From assembly GCA_023416995.1 (NCBI GenBank), contig JAEZGI010000080.1:1-64000 (forward strand): DNA of 64,000 bases, written 5' to 3'. Numbering within the stretch: the stretch's first letter is position 1; each line of letters starts with the position of its first letter. Below the pieces are notes generated by a model, which saw only the letters and a program-made list of their open reading frames with translations, made no database searches and was not told the origin of the DNA. Source of the DNA: Bacteroidota bacterium (GTDB lineage Bacteria > Bacteroidota > Bacteroidia > Chitinophagales > Chitinophagaceae). A program made the translations under genes and the position numbers. Shown piece by piece: positions 1 through 7,893 of the stretch.

Positions 1-1
1 C

Positions 2-157
2 ACAAAGCTTGGACTGGCTGTAAGCGCGGTAAATGGCCAGCGTTTGTACACCAATAACAGGTGGCCCAATGCGGTTGTAATAAAAATTGAAAACGCCGTT
101 TTTATTGATATGCGCAGTAATGGTGCAGGACGGTCGGACATTGATGGCGCAAAATGA
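2..157 (+). CDS. C-terminal fragment of an unidentified protein (cut by the left edge)
   Basis: An open frame enters from the left edge and ends at a TGA at 155-157, leaving about 51 residues that finish in DIDGAK. The other two forward frames are interrupted in this stretch, and the frame ends six bases before the ATG of the methyltransferase gene, as expected for an upstream operon member. The visible residues form a short beta-rich tail (VVIKIENAVFIDMRS) with no motif I recognise. I assign no function, and the reading frame itself is only moderately certain. Confidence 0.45.
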   Translation, partial: TKLGLAVSAVNGQRLYTNNRWPNAVVIKIENAVFIDMRSNGAGRSDIDGAK

Positions 158-163
158 TTAGAA

Positions 164-1330
164 ATGAATGTATTTAACAGGGTTGCTGATATAACTGTAA
201 CCTGTCATAAAAGACTGGCTCCATACCTTGAGCAGGAAATCAGGACGCTTGGTTTCCGGGTTGAAGAAACATTTGTAACCGGCGTAAAGGTGCGCGGTAC
301 GGTTACCGATTGCATAAAGCTGAACCTGTCATTGCGTTGCGCCAGCCAGGTATTATATAGCCTGGGCAGTTTCAGTGCAACGAACGCAGATCAGATCTAT
401 AATGAACTTAAAAAGTTTCCCTGGGAAACACTTATTCCGGACCCCGGATATTTTTCGGTGACGAGTAATGTAATGAATGATACGATCAACAACAACATGT
501 TTGCAAACCTGCGGGTGAAAGATGCGATCGTTGATCGTTTGCGCGATCAGCGTGGTATCCGGCCATCAACTGGTGCTGAGCTTATTGGTACCGTGATCCA
601 TTTATTCTGGAAGGGAGATTATGCTGAATTTTTTGCAGATACTTCAGGCGATTCACTTGCCCGTCACGGATACCGCCGCATACCCGGAAGAGCACCAATG
701 CTCGAGGCACTTGCTGCGGCAACAATCCTCGCGACACGATGGGATCGCAAATCGCCATTTGTTAACCCTATGTGCGGATCCGGTACACTTGCCATTGAAG
801 CCGCATTAATTGCATCCAACACAAGTCCCGGTCTGTTCAGGACCAATTTTGCTTTTATGCATCTTCAGCAGTTTAATGAATCCATGTACCTTGAACACCG
901 CGGAGAACTTGAAAACAGGATAATCGATGATCCCGGGGTTAAGATCATCGCTACCGATTACAGCAACCAGGCAATTGCAAATGCGATAAAAAATGCGAAA
1001 GCCGCGGGTGTAGCAGATATGATCGGTTTTGATGTCTGCGATTTTGCAGATACTGAGGTTCCTCAGGGTGAAAAAGGGGTAATGTTTGTGAACCCTGAAT
1101 ACGGTGAGCGGCTCGGTGCTTCCGACGAACTAACGGAAACATATAGCCGAATAGGTGATTTTATGAAAAAGAAATGTGGTGGATATTTTGGATATGTATT
1201 CACCGGCAATCTTGACCTCGCTAAAAAGATCGGGTTGAAAGCCGCAAGGAAATTAGAGTTTTACACAAGTACCATTGATTGCCGGTTGCTTGAATATGAA
1301 TTGTATGAAGGCAGCAGGAGAGTAGTTTGA
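164..1330 (+). CDS. THUMP-domain class I SAM-dependent RNA methyltransferase (RlmL N-domain/UPF0020 type)
   Basis: Predicted to methylate a base in rRNA or tRNA with S-adenosylmethionine in the cytoplasm. The 388-residue protein has an N-terminal ferredoxin-like/THUMP region (about residues 1-155) and a UPF0020 Rossmann methylase domain (about 165-380). The SAM-binding motif is NPMCGSGT at residue 201, and the catalytic motif is NPEYGER at residue 310, where most N-methyltransferases have NPPY. Length and order match the RlmL N-terminal half without the RlmK half, so 23S rRNA guanine-N2 methylation is the closest analogy; tRNA cannot be excluded. The ATG at 164 lies six bases after the preceding stop. 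Confidence 0.85.
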   Translation: MNVFNRVADITVTCHKRLAPYLEQEIRTLGFRVEETFVTGVKVRGTVTDCIKLNLSLRCASQVLYSLGSFSATNADQIYNELKKFPWETLIPDPGYFSVTSNVMNDTINNNMFANLRVKDAIVDRLRDQRGIRPSTGAELIGTVIHLFWKGDYAEFFADTSGDSLARHGYRRIPGRAPMLEALAAATILATRWDRKSPFVNPMCGSGTLAIEAALIASNTSPGLFRTNFAFMHLQQFNESMYLEHRGELENRIIDDPGVKIIATDYSNQAIANAIKNAKAAGVADMIGFDVCDFADTEVPQGEKGVMFVNPEYGERLGASDELTETYSRIGDFMKKKCGGYFGYVFTGNLDLAKKIGLKAARKLEFYTSTIDCRLLEYELYEGSRRVV

Positions 1331-1356
1331 CCAGCGAAGCATTTTCTTTTTAAATG

Positions 1357-1364
1357 TATATTTG
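1357..1364 (+). promoter_or_regulatory. Candidate -7 element TATATTTG before pcm
   Basis: A perfect match to the Bacteroidota -7 consensus TAnnTTTG ends eight bases before the pcm ATG at 1373. No TTTG lies 19 bases upstream, so only half of the promoter is convincing. If used, transcription would start within a few bases of the start codon. Confidence 0.35.
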
Positions 1365-1372
1365 CCCCGCTT

Positions 1373-2029
1373 ATGAGAACATTTGAAGATAATTACCGGC
1401 ACAAGGGATTACGAAAAAAGCTGGTTGAAACCGTGCGGGAGAAGGGCATCACAGACGAACGTGTGCTTACAGCACTGATGAATGTGCCACGACACTATTT
1501 TCTTGATTCGGCTTTTGAAAAAGTGGCATATGAGGATAAGGCTTTTCCGATTGCAGAAGATCAAACCATTTCACAACCATATACAGTAGCATACCAGTCG
1601 CAACTACTCGGGCTGAAACCATTCGACAAGATCCTGGAGATCGGTACCGGTAGCGGCTACCAGGCAATTGTACTGGCTGAACTCGGTGCCCAGGTATTTA
1701 CCATTGAACGCCAGCGAAAATTATTCGATCTGCTTAAAAACTTTGTTCTTCGTAATAAGTATCCTAACATAAAATATTTTTATGGGGACGGGTATGAGGG
1801 GCTCCCGACTTTTGCCCCCTTCGATAAGGTGATTGTTACAGCAGCAGCGGCAGAGATCCCTCCTAAATTGGTGGAGCAATTAAAGACAGGTGGCAAGATG
1901 GTTATCCCGGTCGGAGGGCCCGGGGTTCAACAGATGTTGCGTCTTACAAAAAATGCAGATGGTACATACGAGGAAGAAGTATTCGACGATTTTTCGTTTG
2001 TTCCGATGATCAAAGGCCGTAACAGCTAA
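1373..2029 (+). CDS. pcm: Protein-L-isoaspartate O-methyltransferase
   Basis: Repairs age-damaged proteins by methylating L-isoaspartyl residues with SAM so that they can return to aspartate. The 218 residues are the normal family length. The SAM-binding glycine loop EIGTGSGYQA lies at residues 89-98, and the PCMT signature region around DQTISQPY at residues 63-70 forms the substrate pocket. The C-terminal half contains GGKMVIPVGG, typical of the family. The gene stands 42 bases after the THUMP methyltransferase and ends seven bases from the convergent hydrolase gene. Identification is secure at family level. Confidence 0.95.
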   Translation: MRTFEDNYRHKGLRKKLVETVREKGITDERVLTALMNVPRHYFLDSAFEKVAYEDKAFPIAEDQTISQPYTVAYQSQLLGLKPFDKILEIGTGSGYQAIVLAELGAQVFTIERQRKLFDLLKNFVLRNKYPNIKYFYGDGYEGLPTFAPFDKVIVTAAAAEIPPKLVEQLKTGGKMVIPVGGPGVQQMLRLTKNADGTYEEEVFDDFSFVPMIKGRNS

Positions 2030-2036
2030 ATGATGT

Positions 2037-2885
2037 TTACCCTTTGAGAAAACGCACGACTCTTTTTATCACCTGTTCATCCTTGTATATTCTTCGGTGA
2101 CCAAGTCCTGTTGTTTGTACAAACTCAAGATTCTTCGGGTTATCTTCTTTTACATTTAATGCATCACTGATTGGAGTGATCTTATCTGTGTCGTCATGCA
2201 CCCAAAGCACTTTTCCATTGGTTTTTTGAATGGCACGTCTTATTGAAAAGTATGAAGGTGGCTCACCGGCTTTTGTGAGGATGATATTATCAAAATGTTT
2301 CCTGACCGCATCGTTTAAGGCGAACATTGTAAAAAAACGGTCAATAGCTGTTGTGGTTTCTGTTGCCGGTGCCACAAGTGCAATGCGCCACGATTCCTCC
2401 TGTGGCAGATCCTCAAGTGCCGTCATAAGCGACAACCCCCCGAACGAATGGGCAACAAAGTTTTCTATAGGACCAAATTTCTGAACCACCTGTCGGATTA
2501 CCCGGACATAATCAGTTAACAGGATGCGCTTCCCGCCTGACTTTCCGTGGGCAGGCGCATCAAAAGCAAGTATCTCGAAGTCCAGCGAGATCAGTTCGCG
2601 GATATATGGTGCGAAGTTGTAGGAATTAGATTCAAAGCCATGTACAATCAGTACTTTCCTGGCACCGGGATGGTTCCATCTGTGGCCGGTAACGAGGTGA
2701 TTACCCACCGCAAAACTTAACAGCTCTCCATCACTAAAAATCTTGTCTGGAACCGGGAGGTTTCTTCTCATAGGTGTTGAGAAAAGTTTGAACGCATGTT
2801 TAGCAGCTTTCTCTGATGAAAGCATCGACAACAAGCGAAGATTGGTTTTATAGTATATGAGCCCCAGTTTTTGTGCTAACTTCAT
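2037..2885 (-). CDS. Alpha/beta hydrolase fold protein
   Basis: A serine hydrolase of unknown substrate, 282 residues from the ATG at 2885; the longer frame to 2897 would need a TTG. Visible features are the oxyanion-hole region VHGFESNSYNF, the DAPAHGKS strand-helix turn, and the nucleophile elbow AHSFGG (Ser about residue 147). The later HDDTDKITP segment supplies a candidate acid and LGHRRI the catalytic His. An N-terminal segment of about 60 residues precedes the core. It resembles acyl-esterase or lipase-like hydrolases, but no substrate can be read from the sequence or from its neighbours, pcm and a DUF2520 gene. Confidence 0.8.
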   Translation of the reverse strand: MKLAQKLGLIYYKTNLRLLSMLSSEKAAKHAFKLFSTPMRRNLPVPDKIFSDGELLSFAVGNHLVTGHRWNHPGARKVLIVHGFESNSYNFAPYIRELISLDFEILAFDAPAHGKSGGKRILLTDYVRVIRQVVQKFGPIENFVAHSFGGLSLMTALEDLPQEESWRIALVAPATETTTAIDRFFTMFALNDAVRKHFDNIILTKAGEPPSYFSIRRAIQKTNGKVLWVHDDTDKITPISDALNVKEDNPKNLEFVQTTGLGHRRIYKDEQVIKRVVRFLKG

Positions 2886-2908
2886 AACCTGAAACAAGAT
2901 TAACTACA

Positions 2909-2916
2909 CAAATCTA
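2909..2916 (-). promoter_or_regulatory. Candidate -7 element TAGATTTG for the hydrolase gene
   Basis: On the minus strand TAGATTTG is a perfect TAnnTTTG match, 23 bases before the ATG at 2885, in the 47-base gap shared with the divergent DUF2520 gene. No TTTG sits at the expected upstream distance, so the call is tentative. Confidence 0.3.
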
Positions 2917-2932
2917 TTGCACTGAAGCTAAT

Positions 2933-3697
2933 ATGCGCGTAGTAATTATAGGGTCGGGCAACGTGGCCACAGTTCTGGGCAAAAGAATTGTAAGGGCAGG
3001 TCACGAAGTAGTTGAGGTTTGGAGCAGAAACTTAAAACCTGCCCGGGAACTTGCGGTTTTGCTCAATACGACGGTAAGTAAAGATATACGTTCAGTAGCG
3101 CCGGCGGATCTTTATATTCTTGCCGTGACGGATGCAGCCGTTCAGGAGATAAGCGCACAGTTAAACATAAACAATGCACTCGTAGTACATACTGCAGGTT
3201 CGGTTTCTATCAATAGCCTGGAAACCTGTAGTGCCAACACCGGCGTTTTATATCCATTGCAAAGCATCCGTAAAGAACGAGATGCCATGATCCGGATTCC
3301 ACTACTGATCGACGGCAATAATGAATACGCTCTTGGACTGCTTAATGAGTTTGCCTCCTCGATATCAAATGATGTCAGGGTTATAAACGATGAACAACGG
3401 CTTCATTTGCATGTTGCAGCCGTTATACTTAATAACTTCTCAAATCATTTGTATACGCTGGCTACAGACTATTGCGGGAAGAGCAACATTGACTTTAGTT
3501 TGCTCTTACCTTTAATTACAGAAACGGGTGAGCGGCTCACGGATATGAATGCAAGAGATGTGCAAACGGGACCTGCGGTGCGAAAAGATACCGTCACCAT
3601 CAACAGGCATCTTTCGTTACTGGAAGAAGAACCAGACCTTCGGGAAATCTATACGTTATTTACTGAGAAGATAATTTCTTATTACGGGGTTCATTAA
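2933..3697 (+). CDS. Rossmann-fold protein with DUF2520 C-terminal domain
   Basis: A predicted NAD(P)-binding oxidoreductase-like protein of unknown reaction, 254 residues. The N-terminus shows a dinucleotide-binding loop, IIGSGNVA at residues 5-12, like F420-dependent or 6-phosphogluconate-type reductases. The C-terminal half (about 130-250) is a helical DUF2520 domain with the conserved stretch HVAAVILNNFSNHLY. The family is widespread in Bacteroidota. From memory it often sits directly upstream of the KdsC-like phosphatase gene; here that gene is some 58 kb away at 61175. It shares a 47-base divergent promoter region with the hydrolase and ends ten bases from the convergent DinB gene. Confidence 0.8.
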   Translation: MRVVIIGSGNVATVLGKRIVRAGHEVVEVWSRNLKPARELAVLLNTTVSKDIRSVAPADLYILAVTDAAVQEISAQLNINNALVVHTAGSVSINSLETCSANTGVLYPLQSIRKERDAMIRIPLLIDGNNEYALGLLNEFASSISNDVRVINDEQRLHLHVAAVILNNFSNHLYTLATDYCGKSNIDFSLLLPLITETGERLTDMNARDVQTGPAVRKDTVTINRHLSLLEEEPDLREIYTLFTEKIISYYGVH

Positions 3698-3707
3698 TGG
3701 AAGCCGG

Positions 3708-4262
3708 TTATTTTTTCTTTTTCTTCTTTTTCTTGCTGCTAAGATCAACATCGAACAGGTATCGTTCAACCAGGATATTCATATGATGTTCCACATGACC
3801 CGCCGCAATGTATCCAAGGGCCAACGCATTGATAGGTTTTCCGTTCGCAACGCCGGTATTGGCAAGTTGCTCTTCGTCCAGTGAAGCATACATATATTCA
3901 GTAGCGGCCCTCAGAAAATCAAATTCATCGACAAGATCATTCCATTTTCGTTTAACCGCTTTGGATGTGATGGCCCATTCATTTTCGTCAAAACCTGGTA
4001 AAGCCGTGCTGTCTTTGCGCGCAAAGGTCAACGCCCGGTAAACGAACACACGTTCTGCATCGATAATATGCTGAAGCATTTCTTTGATGGTCCATTTGCC
4101 TTCGGCGTAGCTGAAGCTGATTTTTTTACGCGGAATACGTTTCAATAGTTTTCGGAAACGCCGGGTATTATTATGTAAGGCAGTAAGTGGATGATCTTCT
4201 TTGACAAGACTGATATAGCCAGTATAAAATTCCGCAGCAATAATACCGGGCTTCGATTGCAT
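3708..4262 (-). CDS. DinB-family (DfsB/YfiT-like) metal-binding protein
   Basis: A four-helix-bundle protein of the DinB/YfiT superfamily, 184 residues from the ATG at 4262 (a GTG at 4268 is the alternative). The family binds a divalent metal with three histidines and often acts as a thiol transferase for bacillithiol or related thiols. The motifs visible are KWTIKEMLQHIIDAERVF and the C-terminal AAGHVEHHMNIL. The protein ends in a run of eight lysines encoded by mixed AAA and AAG codons, an unusual basic tail. The bacillithiol gene bshC elsewhere in this window makes a thiol-transferase role plausible, but that is inference. Confidence 0.75.
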   Translation of the reverse strand: MQSKPGIIAAEFYTGYISLVKEDHPLTALHNNTRRFRKLLKRIPRKKISFSYAEGKWTIKEMLQHIIDAERVFVYRALTFARKDSTALPGFDENEWAITSKAVKRKWNDLVDEFDFLRAATEYMYASLDEEQLANTGVANGKPINALALGYIAAGHVEHHMNILVERYLFDVDLSSKKKKKKKK

Positions 4263-4330
4263 ATTCACCTGGGTTTAAATTGAAGAAAATGTAGCAGGAT
4301 TCTCATACAAATATGCTTTAATTCATCAAA

Positions 4331-4367
4331 CAAAAAAAAAGAGCCGCAAACTGAAATTTTGCGGCTC
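4331..4367 (-). terminator. Rho-independent terminator of the S8 protease gene
   Basis: On the minus strand a stem GAGCCGCAAA/TTTGCGGCTC is followed by a run of nine T. It lies 21 bases after the stop codon of the protease gene. Confidence 0.85.
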
Positions 4368-4388
4368 ATAATTTTATAAAGTTTAAGC

Positions 4389-6119
4389 TTATCCTTTTTT
4401 ATTCTTAAGCGTTGGCTTAGGTGCTTTTTTAGCAGGCGCTTCAGGATTCAGGGTAGCTGCAATCTTAGCTGCCTCATACACATTGATAACACCACCGGTG
4501 CGGCTGATCTCAGACAAATTGACAAGGTCGCCGGTGCCTGGCTGACGCACTTTCTCATTAAGTGGTTGTGCAGACTTTTCGAGACAATACTTAACCTGCT
4601 GCGGAGTGAGGTAAGGGAAGTATTGTAAAAGGAAAGCAGCAGAGCCAGCAACCACGGGTGCGGCCATACTTGTTCCTTGTGCGTTACCGTATGTTGTACC
4701 ACCCGGAATGGTTGAATAAATACGAACACCTGGCGCAAATACATCTACCTGGTCTTTCCCGTAATTTGAAAAGCCTGCAGTGATACCACCAGCTTTCGGG
4801 TCGCCGCTGGCGCCTACGGTTATCCAATTACTTGCGCGTGTTTTATTACTGCCCAGCAAAGCATTGGGAAAGTTATCAGTACTGTCTATGTTTTTCGCGT
4901 CATTGCCTGCCGCATGTACCAGCAGCACACCTTTTGATTCGGCATACTTAACTGCTTCATCAACCCATTTTTTTTCTGGTGAGAAGTCTTTACCAAATGA
5001 CATGTTGATCACTTTAGCACCATTATCTACTGCATAACGGATAGCCAATGCGATGTCTTTATCGTGCTCGTCACCATCAGGTACGGCACGTATCATCATG
5101 ATTTGTACATTATCCGCAATTCCATCCATGCCTTTGCCATTGTTCCTGGCAGCGGCAATAATACCAGACACGTGGGTACCATGAAAAGGGGTAGTGGCCA
5201 TCACATCGCCATTACCATAATACTTGTCATTAATATCTGCTTCGTTATCACCTGTAATTTCGCCACGGTAATCACGGGGAGCCGTGGTTTGCGCGTTGTT
5301 CCTGGTTTCAATTTTTGCTTCTTCGCCACTCACAAATTCACCAAAGCCTTCAAGAAATTCAACATTACTGACGTCCATCATCTGGTTCGCTTTAAACAGA
5401 TACATAATGGCGGCCTTTGCGCTTTTATGTGCTGTTTCAACAGGTTGGAAAGCCTCCAGTTCATTACCGGTGAACGTATCTTTTTTCATTGCAATCCGGA
5501 GCGTGCTGTCATTTTTTTTGGCTGTGTTTAACACACGGCGCATCAGTTCAACATCCACACCTTCCTCCTCATCATCACCTTCTATCTTTGCTTTCGCTTT
5601 CAACCAGGTCTTGTATTCTTCCAGTGCTTCACCTTTAAGCGAAGCTGTATCAATTTGCTGGTCGCCGAATTTTGATTTTAGCTTGTAATATACGCGGTTG
5701 CCTTCGTACGTATCCTTTGTAACGTTACGACCATCTGCAGCGCCTAAAAAATTCCAGCCATAAACATCGTCAATGTAACCGTTTCCATCATCATCTTTGC
5801 CGTTGCCGGGAATCTCTTTTGGATTGCGCCAGAGCACATCTTTGAGATCTTCATGTAAGGTATCGATACCAGAATCAATCACCGCTACTACTACGGTTTT
5901 GCTTTTCAGGTTCTTACTTTTGATAAATTCATAGGCTTTGTCGACACTGATTCCGTAGTACCCTTCAGAGGCCTTATCTTTCAAATGCCATCCTTTTGGC
6001 ACCTCACCGTTTCTCGGGCCCGGATCTTGTTGCGCCTGCGCAAAACTTCCCGTCACCGCCAGCACACAGGCAGCGAATGTTAAATTAACGAGTCTACCCA
6101 TTTTTCTTTGTTTATTCAT
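4389..6119 (-). CDS. Secreted subtilisin-like serine protease (S8 family)
   Basis: An exported endopeptidase, 576 residues from the ATG at 6119. That start is chosen over the upstream in-frame codon at 6161 because it gives a classical signal peptide ending near SFAQAQ. The catalytic triad is visible: Asp in VIDSGID (about residue 82), His in HGTHVSG (about 313) and Ser in GTSMAAP (about 484). The Asp-His distance of about 230 residues is far more than in subtilisin, so about 190 residues are inserted there, mostly charged and helical. No C-terminal sorting domain is obvious; the tail is lysine-rich. It is monocistronic, with a terminator downstream. Confidence 0.92.
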   Translation of the reverse strand: MNKQRKMGRLVNLTFAACVLAVTGSFAQAQQDPGPRNGEVPKGWHLKDKASEGYYGISVDKAYEFIKSKNLKSKTVVVAVIDSGIDTLHEDLKDVLWRNPKEIPGNGKDDDGNGYIDDVYGWNFLGAADGRNVTKDTYEGNRVYYKLKSKFGDQQIDTASLKGEALEEYKTWLKAKAKIEGDDEEEGVDVELMRRVLNTAKKNDSTLRIAMKKDTFTGNELEAFQPVETAHKSAKAAIMYLFKANQMMDVSNVEFLEGFGEFVSGEEAKIETRNNAQTTAPRDYRGEITGDNEADINDKYYGNGDVMATTPFHGTHVSGIIAAARNNGKGMDGIADNVQIMMIRAVPDGDEHDKDIALAIRYAVDNGAKVINMSFGKDFSPEKKWVDEAVKYAESKGVLLVHAAGNDAKNIDSTDNFPNALLGSNKTRASNWITVGASGDPKAGGITAGFSNYGKDQVDVFAPGVRIYSTIPGGTTYGNAQGTSMAAPVVAGSAAFLLQYFPYLTPQQVKYCLEKSAQPLNEKVRQPGTGDLVNLSEISRTGGVINVYEAAKIAATLNPEAPAKKAPKPTLKNKKG

Positions 6120-6213
6120 TTCAGTTATAGATGTGACATATTTTGATTTCGTTGGACACAACGAGCCAAAATACTGATTTTTAAGAATTATTAACGGTTA
6201 TCTGGGTTTTGTT

Positions 6214-6253
6214 CAAAAATGAAGCCACTCATGATAACAATACATGAGTGGCT
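6214..6253 (-). terminator. Rho-independent terminator of the OmpA/TSP3 gene
   Basis: Minus-strand stem AGCCACTCATG/CATGAGTGGCT (11 bp) followed by a T-rich stretch, 23 bases after the stop of the OmpA-like gene. Confidence 0.75.
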
Positions 6254-6275
6254 CCGAAAATGTTTATAAGGAAAG

Positions 6276-7829
6276 TTAATTTTCCAGTAAAGTCAGCTCA
6301 ACCCTCCGGTTGGCTGCCTGACCAGCCTTGGTTTTGTTATCAGCAATAGGTTTTGTCTGACCATAACCCATGGTTGACAAACGGCCACTCTCAACACCTT
6401 TTGATACAAGATAAGTTTTAACAGCGTCTGCCCGTTTTTGCGACAATACCAGATTGCCTGCGGTCGTACCGGTGTTATCAGAGTGTCCATCAATCTTCAT
6501 CGTTGTATGGGCGTAGGTTTTGAGAATCTCTGCGACCTCATTCAACCCTTCAAACGACTCGGGGCTGATGATATCGCTTCCCGTTTTGAAGAAGATATTT
6601 TTGGCTGCGTATTGCACTTTTTCAACGGTCTCTTTCCTGATCTCCGGACAACCTTTGTTTGTAGCGGAACCGGCAGCGTCGGGACAGGCGTCATCTTCAT
6701 CGTTTACGCCATCCTTATCCCTGTCTGGAACCGGGCAACCGTCATATTTTGCTGCACCTGCCACCTGAGGACACTTGTCGTTTTCGTCATTTACGCCATC
6801 GCCGTCTGTGTCGGGGATCGGGCAACCATCGTATTTGGAAGACCCGGCGATCTCAGGACATTTGTCCAGTTCGTCATTTACGCCATCACCGTCAGTGTCA
6901 GGGATCGGGCATCCTTTGTACCTGGCCACTCCGGCTACGCTAACGCACTGATCAGTTTCATCAGGAACTCCGTCACCATCAGTATCGGTTGCGGGGCAGC
7001 CCAAGTATTTTTCGAGGCCAGGCACATCAGGGCATTTATCCTGTTTATCCGGAACCCCGTCGCCGTCAGTATCTTTTAGAACCGGTGGCGTTAATTTATT
7101 AAGCCAGATGCCCAGGGAGGCACCAATTACTTTATGTTTTGACTCACTCGGATACATTGTTTTGCGGAAGTTCGTGAGACCTTCACTATAAAAACCTGTG
7201 ATAAACACACTTCCAATGTCGAAACCTGCGCGGATATTGTAACCGAAATCTACGGTCTGTACTTTATTCTCAGCATTTCCGGACTCGATATTCTGCTCAT
7301 TGTTAACCAGTTTTAGGGTCGATTCGAGATCGTAGTCGGGGTTTGCAGAAAGATTTCTTTTGAAGGTACGGGCAGTCGTATTTTCTTTTCCGGAATAGAA
7401 AAACGAAACATACGGACCCGCAGAAACCAGGAAACCGGCTTTGGGTCCCAATGGCAACCGGTAAGCGAGGTTCAGTGGTACATCGATATAGTTTACGAAG
7501 TAATCGCGGCTAAAAAACACTGAATCCACGGGTTTATAAACCGTGGTATCGTTTTGCTTGAAGTATTTGTTCCCTTTATTTGAAAAAAGAAAAGCTGGTT
7601 GAAAAAAAACAGTTTGTTTTTGATTTAATGGAACTGACAACAAAAAACCCAGGTGAAGTCCGTTTCTTTTTTGGAAAAATGGTTTGGTATCCTTTTCCCA
7701 GGCCGGTAGTTGGTTTGTTTCAGTAACAGATGAGGAACTGGGTCCTCCAAGAACCCCAACCCTGATTTGCGACCAGGTGGTACAATTTACGGTCAATATC
7801 AGCAGGAGCAGGATAACGGTTTGTTTCAT
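6276..7829 (-). CDS. Outer-membrane beta-barrel protein with TSP3 repeats and an OmpA peptidoglycan-binding domain
   Basis: An envelope protein linking the outer membrane to peptidoglycan, 517 residues. In order: a signal peptide (about 1-20), a PorT/OMP_b-brl-like barrel (about 21-245), five thrombospondin type-3 calcium-binding repeats (about 253-395, with the DTDGDGV pattern and paired cysteines about 29 residues apart), and an OmpA C-terminal domain (about 405-517) with the MKIDGHSDNTG and NRRVEL motifs that bind diaminopimelate. This architecture is typical of Bacteroidota OmpA-family proteins. The gene is monocistronic, with its own terminator, and lies downstream of the aldehyde dehydrogenase gene on the same strand. 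Confidence 0.93.
   Translation of the reverse strand: MKQTVILLLLILTVNCTTWSQIRVGVLGGPSSSSVTETNQLPAWEKDTKPFFQKRNGLHLGFLLSVPLNQKQTVFFQPAFLFSNKGNKYFKQNDTTVYKPVDSVFFSRDYFVNYIDVPLNLAYRLPLGPKAGFLVSAGPYVSFFYSGKENTTARTFKRNLSANPDYDLESTLKLVNNEQNIESGNAENKVQTVDFGYNIRAGFDIGSVFITGFYSEGLTNFRKTMYPSESKHKVIGASLGIWLNKLTPPVLKDTDGDGVPDKQDKCPDVPGLEKYLGCPATDTDGDGVPDETDQCVSVAGVARYKGCPIPDTDGDGVNDELDKCPEIAGSSKYDGCPIPDTDGDGVNDENDKCPQVAGAAKYDGCPVPDRDKDGVNDEDDACPDAAGSATNKGCPEIRKETVEKVQYAAKNIFFKTGSDIISPESFEGLNEVAEILKTYAHTTMKIDGHSDNTGTTAGNLVLSQKRADAVKTYLVSKGVESGRLSTMGYGQTKPIADNKTKAGQAANRRVELTLLEN
6645..7073 (-). repeat. Coding tandem repeat: five TSP3 units of about 87 bp
   Basis: Five diverged direct repeats encode the thrombospondin type-3 calcium-binding units of the OmpA-like protein. 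Each unit carries DxDGDGVxDxxDxCP. The two central units are nearly identical in protein sequence, so copy number could vary by slippage or recombination. Confidence 0.85.
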
Positions 7830-7893
7830 AGCAGTACTTCTCTCGCCATAAAACGCGCGGGGTCAGGAATTATTGCGAAACTTCGACCCGCTT

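Noticed and set aside
6645..7073. Regular repeats that might suggest a CRISPR array
   Set aside because: Units are about 87 bp, diverged, in frame and encode TSP3 calcium-binding modules; there are no spacers.
6438..7079. 213-codon plus-strand frame opposite the OmpA/TSP3 gene
   Set aside because: Arises from the repeated GC-rich TSP3 codons read in antisense; no domain pattern.
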